The notes under the pieces are model-generated. The model worked only from the letters and a program-made list of their open reading frames with translations, had not been told where the DNA came from and ran no database searches. Shown here piece after piece: positions 17,297 through 25,318 of a stretch of DNA of 58,668 bases (its first letter is position 1; each line of letters opens with the position of its first letter). Position numbers and translations under genes: made by a program. Source of the DNA: an uncultured bacterium (GTDB lineage Bacteria > Cyanobacteriota > Vampirovibrionia > Gastranaerophilales > Gastranaerophilaceae); contig URPS01000010.1 of the NCBI GenBank assembly GCA_900549855.1, forward strand, positions 1-58,668. Direction: 5' to 3'.

Positions 17297-17494
17297 TTAA
17301 AACTCCCCTTCTGAAATATATTTTTCTAACAAATTTTTTCTTACTCTAACAACACCACCAATTTTTAAAATTAGTTTCGGGGGAATGTCTTTTCGTCTTA
17401 TCCAACTTCTGACCGTACTTTCCTGTGTTTTAAAAATTGTAGCGGTTTCTTTTATTGTAAGTAAGTTATTGTTTTCTAAAATGCCATTTTCCAT
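17297..17494 (-). CDS. Excisionase-like HTH protein
   Basis: 65 residues from ATG 17494, chosen because AGGGGGT lies 6 bases before it; the longer frame overlaps the upstream gene. The sequence LTIKETATIFKTQESTVRSWIRR is a MerR/excisionase-type winged helix, followed by a basic wing. It sits directly upstream of int on the same strand, the usual place for a directionality factor, though a transcription factor role is also possible. Confidence 0.8.
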   Translation of the reverse strand: MENGILENNNLLTIKETATIFKTQESTVRSWIRRKDIPPKLILKIGGVVRVRKNLLEKYISEGEF

Positions 17495-17504
17495 ACAACA
17501 CCCC

Positions 17505-17804
17505 CTATGCAATTTTCTCTAAATTGTATGACCTGATATTTTCAATCATTCGCTTTATTTGAGGTGGTTGTTCTTTGCATAAAACATATTCCTTTATTTT
17601 TGAATCCAATCGTTTTTCTGTATCACAAAATACGCTATAAATATTTACTTTGCGCTCTTTTAATCTGCTGATACATTTTGCCAAATATTTAATGTTATAC
17701 AAGCTAACACTTTCTTCGGGAGTAATTTTCCCATTCATAATTAAGTGGTTAAGCACAGTATCAACTTGCGACATATTATTTTGTGAATATAAATTACCGT
17801 TCAT
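17505..17804 (-). CDS. Winged-helix DNA-binding phage protein
   Basis: 99 residues. The central part (VLNHLIMNGKITPEESVSLY ... ISRLKERKVNI) follows the pattern of the HTH_39-type winged helix common in phage early regions. It overlaps the helicase stop by one base (17804) and ends just before the excisionase gene, so it belongs to the early operon. Its role is probably regulatory or in replication initiation; this is inference. Confidence 0.65.
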   Translation of the reverse strand: MNGNLYSQNNMSQVDTVLNHLIMNGKITPEESVSLYNIKYLAKCISRLKERKVNIYSVFCDTEKRLDSKIKEYVLCKEQPPQIKRMIENIRSYNLEKIA

Positions 17805-19009
17805 TAATATTTCTCCTTTACAGTTTGAGTAGTCGAATCATAGTGTAGCCTTGCGGTCTTACCGCTACCGCCTGTATGTCTTGACTTCTCGATTAAAAAC
17901 CATAAGTCGGAATCTCTATATTTTTCAGGCTCAAAATACGCAGGTCTATGAACAAAACAAACGGCATCCGCATCTTGTTCAATTTTGCCGGAATCTCTCA
18001 AATCAGATAACCGAGGTCGTTTATCTTGTCGGTCTGCATACGCTCTGTTAAGTTGGTGCAAAACAAAGAACGGTTTATTAACTTCCATTGCTGTAAGTTT
18101 CAATCCTCTTGAAATATCGCTTATTCTTTCATAACTTGATTTTGAACTTCCACCGTTAATCAAGCCTAAATAATCTATAAATACAATATCGCTATTGGAT
18201 TTTTTCTCTAAATTTCTAATCTTATCAACAGTTATATTGTATTCAGTACAAATTTTTATCGGCAAATAAGACAAAGTTTCGTTGATGTATTTTTGATAAA
18301 GGTCTTTTTCATATCCGCTTAGATTTTTGGTTCTTAATTTGCTTGCATCTATCCTAGCTTGTGAACAGATAAGACGATTTTGCAACTGCCCTAAAGACAT
18401 TTCCAAACTAAATACATCAACTTTGAAACCTTGCTTTGCAAGACTGGCTACAAGATTTATCATCATGCAAGTTTTTCCCATACTGGTTGCTCCTGCAAAA
18501 ATGATAAAATCACCGCCTTGCATACATCCAAGTCTTGAATCAATAGAAGGATATCCCGTCTTTATCAACTTAACTTTTTCATTGTTTGCAAGTAAATTGC
18601 TCGCTCCATAATTTATATCCAATAATATTGAGGTATCAGTATATTTTTCTTTTTCCTTTTGAATCTTCTCAATTTCGCTGAAAGAACTTGCGTTCTTTGT
18701 TACTCTATCAAAATAAGCCTCATGAATTTTGTTAATATAGAATTTGTGGTTAATATTAGTAATAAAATTCTTTTGAAGAAAAAGAGTATTTGTTTTGTCT
18801 TCATTATTGGATAATTTTTCTACTATGCTATAAACATTTACCTCTTTGCCCGAGTTAAACAATAATTCTGCAATATCAAAAATTTTTGCATACAAACGAT
18901 TTGTAAACATCTTTTTTGATAGTTGGCTTAAAATATGCTGTTGCATATCTTTATCAGATGCTACTAACATTGAGGTAATTTCTTGTTCATAGTCGTTTAG
19001 TAAAATCAT
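17804..19009 (-). CDS. dnaB: DnaB-like replicative helicase
   Basis: 401 residues. An N-terminal helical domain (1-110) precedes a RecA-fold helicase domain. Walker A is GATSMGKT (173-180), the Walker B strand is DIVFIDYLGL, and the late motifs HQLNR and SRHTGGSGK are typical of DnaB. It drives phage DNA replication. No separate helicase loader or primase was recognised, so host factors may be used. Confidence 0.9.
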   Translation of the reverse strand: MILLNDYEQEITSMLVASDKDMQQHILSQLSKKMFTNRLYAKIFDIAELLFNSGKEVNVYSIVEKLSNNEDKTNTLFLQKNFITNINHKFYINKIHEAYFDRVTKNASSFSEIEKIQKEKEKYTDTSILLDINYGASNLLANNEKVKLIKTGYPSIDSRLGCMQGGDFIIFAGATSMGKTCMMINLVASLAKQGFKVDVFSLEMSLGQLQNRLICSQARIDASKLRTKNLSGYEKDLYQKYINETLSYLPIKICTEYNITVDKIRNLEKKSNSDIVFIDYLGLINGGSSKSSYERISDISRGLKLTAMEVNKPFFVLHQLNRAYADRQDKRPRLSDLRDSGKIEQDADAVCFVHRPAYFEPEKYRDSDLWFLIEKSRHTGGSGKTARLHYDSTTQTVKEKY

Positions 19010-19044
19010 TAATATAATTTTCTCTCTCGTATTATTTAAAGGGG

Positions 19045-19443
19045 TTAAGCAATTTCCTGTGTTTCGTCTTCACAATCAACATATTTGTTGTTTTCACCAT
19101 CCCAACAAACTTTTTTGAAATTCCAGCCGATAAGTTCCAGTTTCTTACGTTTTTTCTCGTCTTTAGAAGAATAATTGTTAATACTTAATTTACCGCTAAC
19201 TCTTAAATAATCACCTTGCTTGCACGTTTCCGCAATACGTTCTGCAACATTGTCTTTCTGCGTATTAAAGAAAATTATTGTATAAGTTTCATATTCTTCT
19301 TCCGCCTTATGATTTGCAGGAAGTTTTGATATTTGTGCCGGCATGAGTTTCTTTGCTAAATAAATACTTGTCATACAAGTTCCATTATCAAAATATTGAA
19401 TTTTCAACCAGTTCAATCTTCCAAGAAGTTTAAATTCATTCAT
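19045..19443 (-). CDS. ssb: Single-stranded DNA-binding protein
   Basis: 132 residues from ATG 19443, where GGAAGGTGG gives a ribosome site; the longer frame would run into recT. The OB-fold pattern begins MNEFKLLGRLNWLKIQYFDN and includes ERIAETCKQGDYLRVSGKLS, as in phage SSBs. The C-terminus is acidic (CEDETQE), consistent with protein partner binding. It sits between recT and the helicase in the recombination-replication operon and overlaps recT by 8 bases. Confidence 0.8.
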   Translation of the reverse strand: MNEFKLLGRLNWLKIQYFDNGTCMTSIYLAKKLMPAQISKLPANHKAEEEYETYTIIFFNTQKDNVAERIAETCKQGDYLRVSGKLSINNYSSKDEKKRKKLELIGWNFKKVCWDGENNKYVDCEDETQEIA

Positions 19444-20335
19444 TTTTTCCACCTTCCACTTCAATAATATTTTTATCGCTCCAGTTTGTTTCATCCCTAA
19501 CCTCTGACATATCAGGCAAAATTCTGATTTTGGTTGTATTATCCATTTCGAGTGCCTTTCTGATTTCAGTAGATTTAGGTAGAGTTTTCATTAACTGGAT
19601 TAAAACTGTCTTTTTGCACATTGCATTTTCATCTGTTACCCAAGGTGAATTTGGATTAAAATGCGGATTTTTTATCGGAACATATTTTTTCTCAATCTCA
19701 TTAAATTCCATATCAATATATGATTTTGAGTGTTTCATAGCATGTTTGATACATTCCGAACGATTCATAACTTTAAACACATTTCCACCGTTTACAAGGT
19801 GCGCTATTGCATAATATTTAATTGGTTTCCCTCTATCAACTTCACCCTTTTCATTTGGTATGTCATAAGGTATATGTTTGATAAATTCATTTGAACCATA
19901 TTCATAATGGAATGTATCTTTTTCATAAACGGTGTGCATACTGATTTTTAAACCTAATTCGTGTCTGTAAAAAAGTTCTACATACCCTTTATATCCGATT
20001 ACAAATTGGACTTCTTTAAGTTTTACCCATTTTCCACCAACTTTTCTTGAATTATTAAAAGCTATGAAATAGGCTTGTCCATCAACATCAGGTTCTAAAC
20101 CAAGTTGAGCGGTTTGAAATAATGCACCTAAAAAAGATTCCTGTGTGCATTCTGCAAGTTCAGGATTTTTCCTGATAGTTGTTAAAACAATTCTTCCAAG
20201 ACGTTCAGCTGTCATATGCGCAGGTAATGCCTTACCGAGTTCTGTTAAATTCTTTTGTATCAAATCCATTATTGGTTTAGATTTTTGTCGTTGTTCGATT
20301 GCTTGACTTTTCAATTCTGCAATTTGTGTACTCAT
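19436..20335 (-). CDS. recT: RecT-type single-strand annealing protein
   Basis: RecT anneals complementary single strands during phage recombination. 299 residues. Visible family features are the long N-terminal helix, the ALFQTAQLGLEPDVDGQAYF region, QFVIGYKGYVELFYRH and the HLVNGGN strand. It is translated by an ATGA overlap with the small zinc-ribbon gene and is partnered by the YqaJ exonuclease gene upstream, the usual exo-annealase pair. Confidence 0.93.
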   Translation of the reverse strand: MSTQIAELKSQAIEQRQKSKPIMDLIQKNLTELGKALPAHMTAERLGRIVLTTIRKNPELAECTQESFLGALFQTAQLGLEPDVDGQAYFIAFNNSRKVGGKWVKLKEVQFVIGYKGYVELFYRHELGLKISMHTVYEKDTFHYEYGSNEFIKHIPYDIPNEKGEVDRGKPIKYYAIAHLVNGGNVFKVMNRSECIKHAMKHSKSYIDMEFNEIEKKYVPIKNPHFNPNSPWVTDENAMCKKTVLIQLMKTLPKSTEIRKALEMDNTTKIRILPDMSEVRDETNWSDKNIIEVEGGKNE

Positions 20336-20478
20336 GATTTCCTTTCTGTCTTACGACTATTTTCTTTGGGGTGATAAATACTTCCTAGATTTTGATTACA
20401 AAGAGGACAATAATAGTTGCCAAAAGCCACTATTAGTTCATCTTTGCGAATGTCGCCATCGCAAAAATCACATTTCAT
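20332..20478 (-). CDS. 48-aa zinc-ribbon protein
   Basis: The small frame runs from ATG 20478, with AAAGGA 8 bases upstream, to a TGA at 20332-20334 that overlaps the recT start as ATGA. The product has two cysteine pairs (CDFC and CPLC), giving a compact zinc ribbon. It sits between the exonuclease and the annealase. It probably helps early functions or binds nucleic acid; no family is known to me. The overlap and ribosome site support it as a real gene. Confidence 0.75.
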   Translation of the reverse strand: MKCDFCDGDIRKDELIVAFGNYYCPLCNQNLGSIYHPKENSRKTERKS

Positions 20479-20500
20479 GTATGTTTTCCTTTCTTGTTGG

Positions 20501-21391
20501 TTAAGCTACTTCTTTTTTAGCAACTCTAAGAGTTCTATATTCTAATTTGTTAGAATATTTGTCAAAAAGATTATCAGTTTTAAGTTTATCTGTGTTTACG
20601 GTTTGTTTAACACATCTAAACCAAGAAACTTTGTATTTATTGGTTAATATTCCTGCGTGGGTATTAATGATATTTTTGAGTTCTGCTTCCAACATTTTTC
20701 TTTCAATATCAAGAGCTGATAAATCCGCTTTGATATTCACTAATTTTTCAACTTGACTTTCCAATTCTTGATTTTCAATATATTCATCATTCGGAGTCGG
20801 ATAGATTTTTGTCATAATTTCGTTATCTTCAGGAGTAAGCGCAGGCATTGTTTTTGTTTGTACACAATTCCAAAAATCAACAGCCATTTCAACCATAAGG
20901 TTAAACAATTCTTCATCAAATTCAATTGTCTTATATTTGAAAGATTGACCGCCTATCAAAACTGCAATATATCCTTTCTTTCTGCCTGTTATTCCTAGAT
21001 ACCAAATAACCTGTAAAATATACTCTTTAGGAATTTCATCCCCAATCCATTCATTTTGCTTGTAAGCTGAACAAGTTTTACATTCCAGTAATTCTTGTGA
21101 ACCGCTTATTAATCTATCAACGTGCGCAACTAAAAACGGATATTTTTTGTGCGTATATTTTTCGCTACGCTTGCGGACTTTTAAACCTGTTTGTTTAGAA
21201 AACTTTTTAGCAACAAAATCTTCAAGTTCTGTTCCAAGTTCTATTGCTTCATTGTTGGATTTTATATCGTTGTCAATTTCTCCGGTTTTTTCTAACCATA
21301 GGGTAAGTGGTGTTTTCCATCTGTTCATTCCCATAATTGTGGCAATGTCTGAACCACCAATGTATTGTCTTCTTTCTTCTGCTGTAAACAT
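20501..21391 (-). CDS. YqaJ-family (lambda-exonuclease-like) recombinase
   Basis: 296 residues of the YqaJ viral exonuclease family (PD-(D/E)xK fold). It carries the N-terminal GGSDIATIMGMNRW motif, the ELGTELEDFVAKKF helix, the catalytic Asp in VAHVDRL and the ELLECKTC strand with catalytic Glu and Lys. It degrades one strand of duplex DNA to give the single strands that RecT anneals. The length is usual. Confidence 0.92.
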   Translation of the reverse strand: MFTAEERRQYIGGSDIATIMGMNRWKTPLTLWLEKTGEIDNDIKSNNEAIELGTELEDFVAKKFSKQTGLKVRKRSEKYTHKKYPFLVAHVDRLISGSQELLECKTCSAYKQNEWIGDEIPKEYILQVIWYLGITGRKKGYIAVLIGGQSFKYKTIEFDEELFNLMVEMAVDFWNCVQTKTMPALTPEDNEIMTKIYPTPNDEYIENQELESQVEKLVNIKADLSALDIERKMLEAELKNIINTHAGILTNKYKVSWFRCVKQTVNTDKLKTDNLFDKYSNKLEYRTLRVAKKEVA

Positions 21392-21410
21392 TCAGCGTTC
21401 CTTTCTTTTT

Positions 21411-21590
21411 TTAGTAAACTGTGTTATCAAATGAGCCGTTTACAGAAAGGTAAGTAAAATCTTCATATGCGGTATTATCTTCTAAAAACGCATAATCCGT
21501 AGTATCTGTGCCATCTGCAAAGGCTAAAATTAATTCTGCATCTTGATTTGCAATTTTTGATAATTCCTCAATGACTTCTTTAATTTTCAT
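21411..21590 (-). CDS. 59-aa acidic early protein
   Basis: The frame runs from ATG 21590, with an excellent AAGGAGG site 5 bases upstream, to TAA at 21411. The product is acidic and starts with an amphipathic helix (KEVIEELSKIAN). No family was recognised. It is the first gene of the leftward early operon, directly behind the operator region, a position often taken by small anti-host or regulatory proteins. Confidence 0.7.
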   Translation of the reverse strand: MKIKEVIEELSKIANQDAELILAFADGTDTTDYAFLEDNTAYEDFTYLSVNGSFDNTVY

Positions 21591-21755
21591 TTTTCCTCCT
21601 TTTTTCTAAATTTTTGCACTACAAATAAGCCTATAAAATATGGCTCAAAAGTAGCTTAATTACAGGGTATGCGTTGGTACATATCCCTATTGTGGTTAAT
21701 CTCTCTCTCAAAAATTTTAAATTATGTACTTATTATTAATCGACAAAATTAATCT

Positions 21756-21771
21756 GTCAATACATATTGAC
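21756..21771. promoter_or_regulatory. Operator 1 (early leftward side)
   Basis: GTCAATACATATTGAC is a near-perfect palindrome and is the exact reverse complement of operator 2 at 21867-21882. On the minus strand its TTGACA end is a -35 box, followed after 17 bases by AATAAT, so a bound repressor would block early leftward transcription. Confidence 0.7.
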
Positions 21772-21866
21772 TAATAAAAAACAATGCGTTACAATAGGTC
21801 ATAGCCTGTAATAATCATTCTAATTAGAAATTGACACATTGTAACAAGTTGTAAAAATGTTAATCA

Positions 21867-21882
21867 GTCAATATGTATTGAC
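21867..21882. promoter_or_regulatory. Operator 2 (repressor gene side)
   Basis: GTCAATATGTATTGAC lies 13 bases before the repressor ATG, so binding here would autoregulate the repressor. It is the exact reverse complement of operator 1. A TTGACA at 21831-21836 is a possible -35 box, but the -10 box is weak. Confidence 0.65.
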
Positions 21883-21895
21883 AAAGAGGGAGATT

Positions 21896-22582
21896 ATGCA
21901 AAACAGAAAAACATATAAGGATATACCTACAAGTTTCTTACACAAAGAGGTTTTTGAAGAATACAAAAATGAAATTCAAAATATTAATGCAAATGTTTAT
22001 GCAGAAATAATTGGAACTACAAGACAAAATGTCAGTGTAAAATTGAAAAGTAATTCTTGCCTATTGATTAAAGAGCAATTAAGGTTAATAGAACATCTAA
22101 AAAAAATCAATGCAACTCATACTCATTTGTACGAAACATTATATACAAACGAAGTTGATTCTGTTTTAGGCGATAATTCTAAAATTCCTGTAAAAGCGGA
22201 AGTTTCTGCAAGTTGTGGTCATGGTTGTGAAGTTTATAACGAAACACCTTCTGATGAATTTTCTCTACCAAATAAATTACTTGATTATTTTGGTGCAAAT
22301 AAAAAAATGACAGAAATTATTTATGCAGAAGGTGATAGTATGTTACCCGAAATTCAAGCAAATGATATGTTGTTAATTGATAAATCAAAAACAACTATTC
22401 ATGACGGGCAAATATACGTTTTTAACTACAACGGACAACCAATGTGTAAACAATTGAAACAAAGCGGTGATAGCATAATTGCAATATCAAAAAATCCGCT
22501 CTACACTCCGTTTATAATCGACAAAACTTTACATTTTTGCATTATCGGTAGAGTTGTAGGTTCGTTTCATCCGGTAAGATAA
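21896..22582 (+). CDS. LexA/CI-like S24 phage repressor
   Basis: The start is ATG 21896 (GGGAG 5 bases upstream), giving 228 residues. The N-terminus has a DNA-binding helical part (about 35-65, NVYAEIIGTTRQNVSVKLK). The C-terminal peptidase S24 domain has the catalytic Ser148 (AEGDSML) and Lys185 (PMCKQL), so SOS-linked self-cleavage is expected; the cleavage bond is probably in the SASCGHG segment near 104-110. It runs opposite to the early operon, with an operator on each side. Confidence 0.88.
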   Translation: MQNRKTYKDIPTSFLHKEVFEEYKNEIQNINANVYAEIIGTTRQNVSVKLKSNSCLLIKEQLRLIEHLKKINATHTHLYETLYTNEVDSVLGDNSKIPVKAEVSASCGHGCEVYNETPSDEFSLPNKLLDYFGANKKMTEIIYAEGDSMLPEIQANDMLLIDKSKTTIHDGQIYVFNYNGQPMCKQLKQSGDSIIAISKNPLYTPFIIDKTLHFCIIGRVVGSFHPVR

Positions 22583-22583
22583 T

Positions 22584-22796
22584 TTAATTATCTATTCTGA
22601 ATGCAATAAAATCAGCTTTTTGAGATTGTAATAATTCAAATTCTTCTTTTGATATAAACTGTTTCAACATTGGATTTTCTTCAAAAGTTGCAAAGTCAAC
22701 CCAATTATCAGTACAAAAAGCAGACAAATCTGTTGTGGAATTTATTTTTTCCATATTGTCTGAATTTTGATAACTTGTGATTACTTTCTTTATCAT
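22584..22796 (-). CDS. Small acidic protein of amidoligase operon
   Basis: 70 residues from ATG 22796 (AGGGG site 5 bases upstream), 12 bases after the amidotransferase gene. It has no membrane segment or known motif. It ends two bases before the convergent repressor stop codon. As a small product of a compact amidoligase operon it could be a peptide substrate, a carrier or a regulator. That is only inference from position. Confidence 0.55.
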   Translation of the reverse strand: MIKKVITSYQNSDNMEKINSTTDLSAFCTDNWVDFATFEENPMLKQFISKEEFELLQSQKADFIAFRIDN

Positions 22797-22807
22797 TATT
22801 TCCCCTT

Positions 22808-23623
22808 TCACGCAACATTAGCATTTAAACATCTGCTCGCTTGATTATATTTTCTTTGGTAATAAGAAGATAATTCTTTTGAATAATCCCAAAGCAACAC
22901 ATATTTATCTATATTCAATTTCTTTTTATCGTACGGTACGAATAACCAATCTTCTACATCTATCATTGGATTATTGCCAAGAAAAGCAAATTCTTCATTC
23001 TCAAAAAAGTCAATACTTTCTTTTATGTAAGATTGAATTTCAAGGTCGCTATAAAAAGAGTAATTACCGAAATATGAATCACCAAATTGAAAACTATCAT
23101 TTGAATACCAAATTTCATCTTCTACAATTCCGGCATCTTTATTGCAAATAACTGATTCCCCTTTGTTATTTAAGAACGCAAATTTGTTATTTTTGCCAAT
23201 AAAATCTTCTATCAATTTTATAATTCCTTTGTTTTTTATAAAATCTTGTTTCAATGGTTTTAAGTATTTTTTTATAAAAATAACGGTATCGGAATACCTA
23301 CTATTTTCAGGTACATCAATATTTAAAATGCCGTTGTGTATCATAACAAGGTTGTTATTAACAATATGCGGATGACAGTTATTTTTATTTTTTAATCCGC
23401 TTGTTCCAATTCTACAATGTATCAACATATCACCTTCGGCAAATTTTTCAGCTTTTCTTACTACTTGTATAAATTTTTGTTTATCAAAAATTCCTTTTAC
23501 AATGTATAATTTTCCATTATTTGCATACGCTATTCCTGCGCCATCACTATTGTTTTCAAAACAATTTTCTAAATATTCATCAGAAATTGTTTTATTTTGT
23601 GGTTTTACTATTGCTATACACAT
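22808..23623 (-). CDS. Class II (Ntn) glutamine amidotransferase
   Basis: The start is placed at 23623 (MCIAIV) so that Cys2 becomes the N-terminal nucleophile. Motifs match GlmS-type domains: HCRIGTSG (69-76), IHNGIL (95-100) and the Asp in YSDTV (D112). It hydrolyses glutamine to glutamate and ammonia. 271 residues; the C-terminal third has no recognised domain. It starts one base after the amidoligase stop codon (TAATATG), so the two are tightly coupled. The second substrate is unknown. Confidence 0.85.
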   Translation of the reverse strand: MCIAIVKPQNKTISDEYLENCFENNSDGAGIAYANNGKLYIVKGIFDKQKFIQVVRKAEKFAEGDMLIHCRIGTSGLKNKNNCHPHIVNNNLVMIHNGILNIDVPENSRYSDTVIFIKKYLKPLKQDFIKNKGIIKLIEDFIGKNNKFAFLNNKGESVICNKDAGIVEDEIWYSNDSFQFGDSYFGNYSFYSDLEIQSYIKESIDFFENEEFAFLGNNPMIDVEDWLFVPYDKKKLNIDKYVLLWDYSKELSSYYQRKYNQASRCLNANVA

Positions 23624-23624
23624 A

Positions 23625-24908
23625 TTATGCAGCCATCCTTTCTTCATTAAGTCGTTGAACAATACCCATTTCATACAAAAATTCGTGCAAATCAGGGTAT
23701 GTTTCTTTGTTTTCCAGTACAAAATCTATATATCCGATTGTGGTTGCAAAACGATAATCGTTACTCTTTTTTATCGAATAATCTATTAGAGAATAAACTG
23801 TTTGCAGATTCTTCTTTATACGTTCAATTCTAGTATTGGAATTAAATATTCTAAATTCATACGTTTTCGTTCTACTGTCATAATTCAATGCTGTGTAACG
23901 AGAATCTGAAAGAGGCGGATAAGTATCATCTGATTCCAATATTTCCTTGCAAGAATAAGAATCTTTGAATTTACACCACTGTTGAATTTCTGAATTTTGT
24001 CTTTGTGAGATAGCTTTCCAAACTTCAAAATCATTTTCGATTTCGGAATACAAAATTTGGTTTAAAACACACAACATTTCTTTTGAAAAAACTTCTTGCG
24101 AAACGTGAATGTGTATACCACCCCGATTATGTCCGCAAAAATAATGTAAATTTAAAAACTGCATTCCTTTTTCTAAATTAGGTAAGAATACATCATTTAG
24201 AAATTTTCTTGTCATTGGTTCTGTAACAATTTCAAAACCACCATCTTCAATAGAACTGTCACTCATTAAGACAACATTAGGAACAATATTCAAAAACTCA
24301 TCCGCATATGTTCGATTTCCCGAAACTTCAATTTCTAATCCAAAATACTCATTTGGATTAATTTCTTCTTTTGTTTTTAATTTGTGAAAAGCATCATATT
24401 CGTGATATCCATAGATGCAGTCAGGATGTTCTTTGGCACAATCAGGACAATAATCTACTTCATCACTTTCAGAGTATTCTGCAACATCGATATGTACCGC
24501 ATAACCACAATCATCACAAATTCTATAATTATATGCACAACAATCATCACATATCCAATGATTATCGAATGTTTCACGCCCGTCTTCTCTGACAAAATAT
24601 TTTCCACAGCACTCACATTCATAATAATGTTTATTCGCACAATCTTGGCAGACCCAAATACCTTGTGCTTGAATCTCGATTAAATCTTCATATCGAAGTA
24701 ATGCCCCACAATGCTCGCAAATGCTATATTCATTGTCCTTACATCCTTCACAGATAACATCACCATTATCGGTTTCTGATGAATTTTCTTTAAGGATATA
24801 TTCACCGCAGTTATCACATTTTACAATACAATCATCACAATAAAATTCGTGGTCTATAATCTTACCTTGACTAAAGGTTATCATTTTACCACAAGATTTA
24901 CATATCAT
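23625..24908 (-). CDS. Zinc-ribbon amidoligase (COOH-NH2 ligase)
   Basis: 427 residues. The first 165 are a run of CxxC pairs (about nine), a LIM/treble-clef-like array. The ligase domain (about 180-427) has a glutamine-synthetase-like fold signature: GLEIEV (190-195), GGFEIVTEP (223-231), GGIHIHVS (263-270) and YEFRIF (350-355). This is the Amidoligase_2 family, predicted to form amide bonds between carboxyl and amino groups with ATP. Members often neighbour glutamine amidotransferases, as here. The target may be a protein, peptide or cell wall. A hairpin-terminator lies 15 bases upstream of the start. Confidence 0.82.
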   Translation of the reverse strand: MICKSCGKMITFSQGKIIDHEFYCDDCIVKCDNCGEYILKENSSETDNGDVICEGCKDNEYSICEHCGALLRYEDLIEIQAQGIWVCQDCANKHYYECECCGKYFVREDGRETFDNHWICDDCCAYNYRICDDCGYAVHIDVAEYSESDEVDYCPDCAKEHPDCIYGYHEYDAFHKLKTKEEINPNEYFGLEIEVSGNRTYADEFLNIVPNVVLMSDSSIEDGGFEIVTEPMTRKFLNDVFLPNLEKGMQFLNLHYFCGHNRGGIHIHVSQEVFSKEMLCVLNQILYSEIENDFEVWKAISQRQNSEIQQWCKFKDSYSCKEILESDDTYPPLSDSRYTALNYDSRTKTYEFRIFNSNTRIERIKKNLQTVYSLIDYSIKKSNDYRFATTIGYIDFVLENKETYPDLHEFLYEMGIVQRLNEERMAA

Positions 24909-24922
24909 TTTTACTCCTTTCT

Positions 24923-24952
24923 AAAAAAAAGAACTGCCATTTCTGACAGTTC
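24923..24952 (-). terminator. Intrinsic terminator or attenuator upstream of amidoligase
   Basis: Read on the minus strand, GAACTGTCA, loop GAAA and TGGCAGTTC are followed by seven T. It ends 15 bases before the amidoligase ATG, leaving no room for a promoter in between. The amidoligase operon therefore depends on read-through or on a promoter inside the preceding gene. Confidence 0.75.
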
Positions 24953-24958
24953 GGTAAT

Positions 24959-25318
24959 TTAATATTCACTTGGTAACATTATTATTTTTTCGGTCGGATA
25001 ATTTGAAATATAAAATTTCCAATTTCCTTCGGGCAAATCTGTATATTTATAATGTTTTTTCCCTAATTTGTTATTGTTGCCATCATCAAAGAAAACATCA
25101 CACTTTTTATTTTTTGATACGGCATTAACAACAATAAATTCTTGATTCTTTTGTGTGAGTGTAAAAAGTGCCATATCATCAAATAACCAATATGCACTTG
25201 CATTTTCGCAGAAATACGCAACTCCATCTGTTGCAAGTATCGGAAAAACACTTATTTTGTGATAAAGCATTGTTCCGGTAAATTCCTGTAATTTCAGTTT
25301 AAATAAATTTATATTCAT
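24959..25318 (-). CDS. DUF6876-like small protein
   Basis: 119 residues. The pattern LKLQEFTGT ... LATDGVAYFCENASAYWLFDDM resembles the small DUF6876 family found on phages and plasmids, whose function is not known. The C-terminal half is more divergent. It precedes the amidoligase operon, separated from it by the terminator. The family call is from memory of the pattern. Confidence 0.55.
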   Translation of the reverse strand: MNINLFKLKLQEFTGTMLYHKISVFPILATDGVAYFCENASAYWLFDDMALFTLTQKNQEFIVVNAVSKNKKCDVFFDDGNNNKLGKKHYKYTDLPEGNWKFYISNYPTEKIIMLPSEY

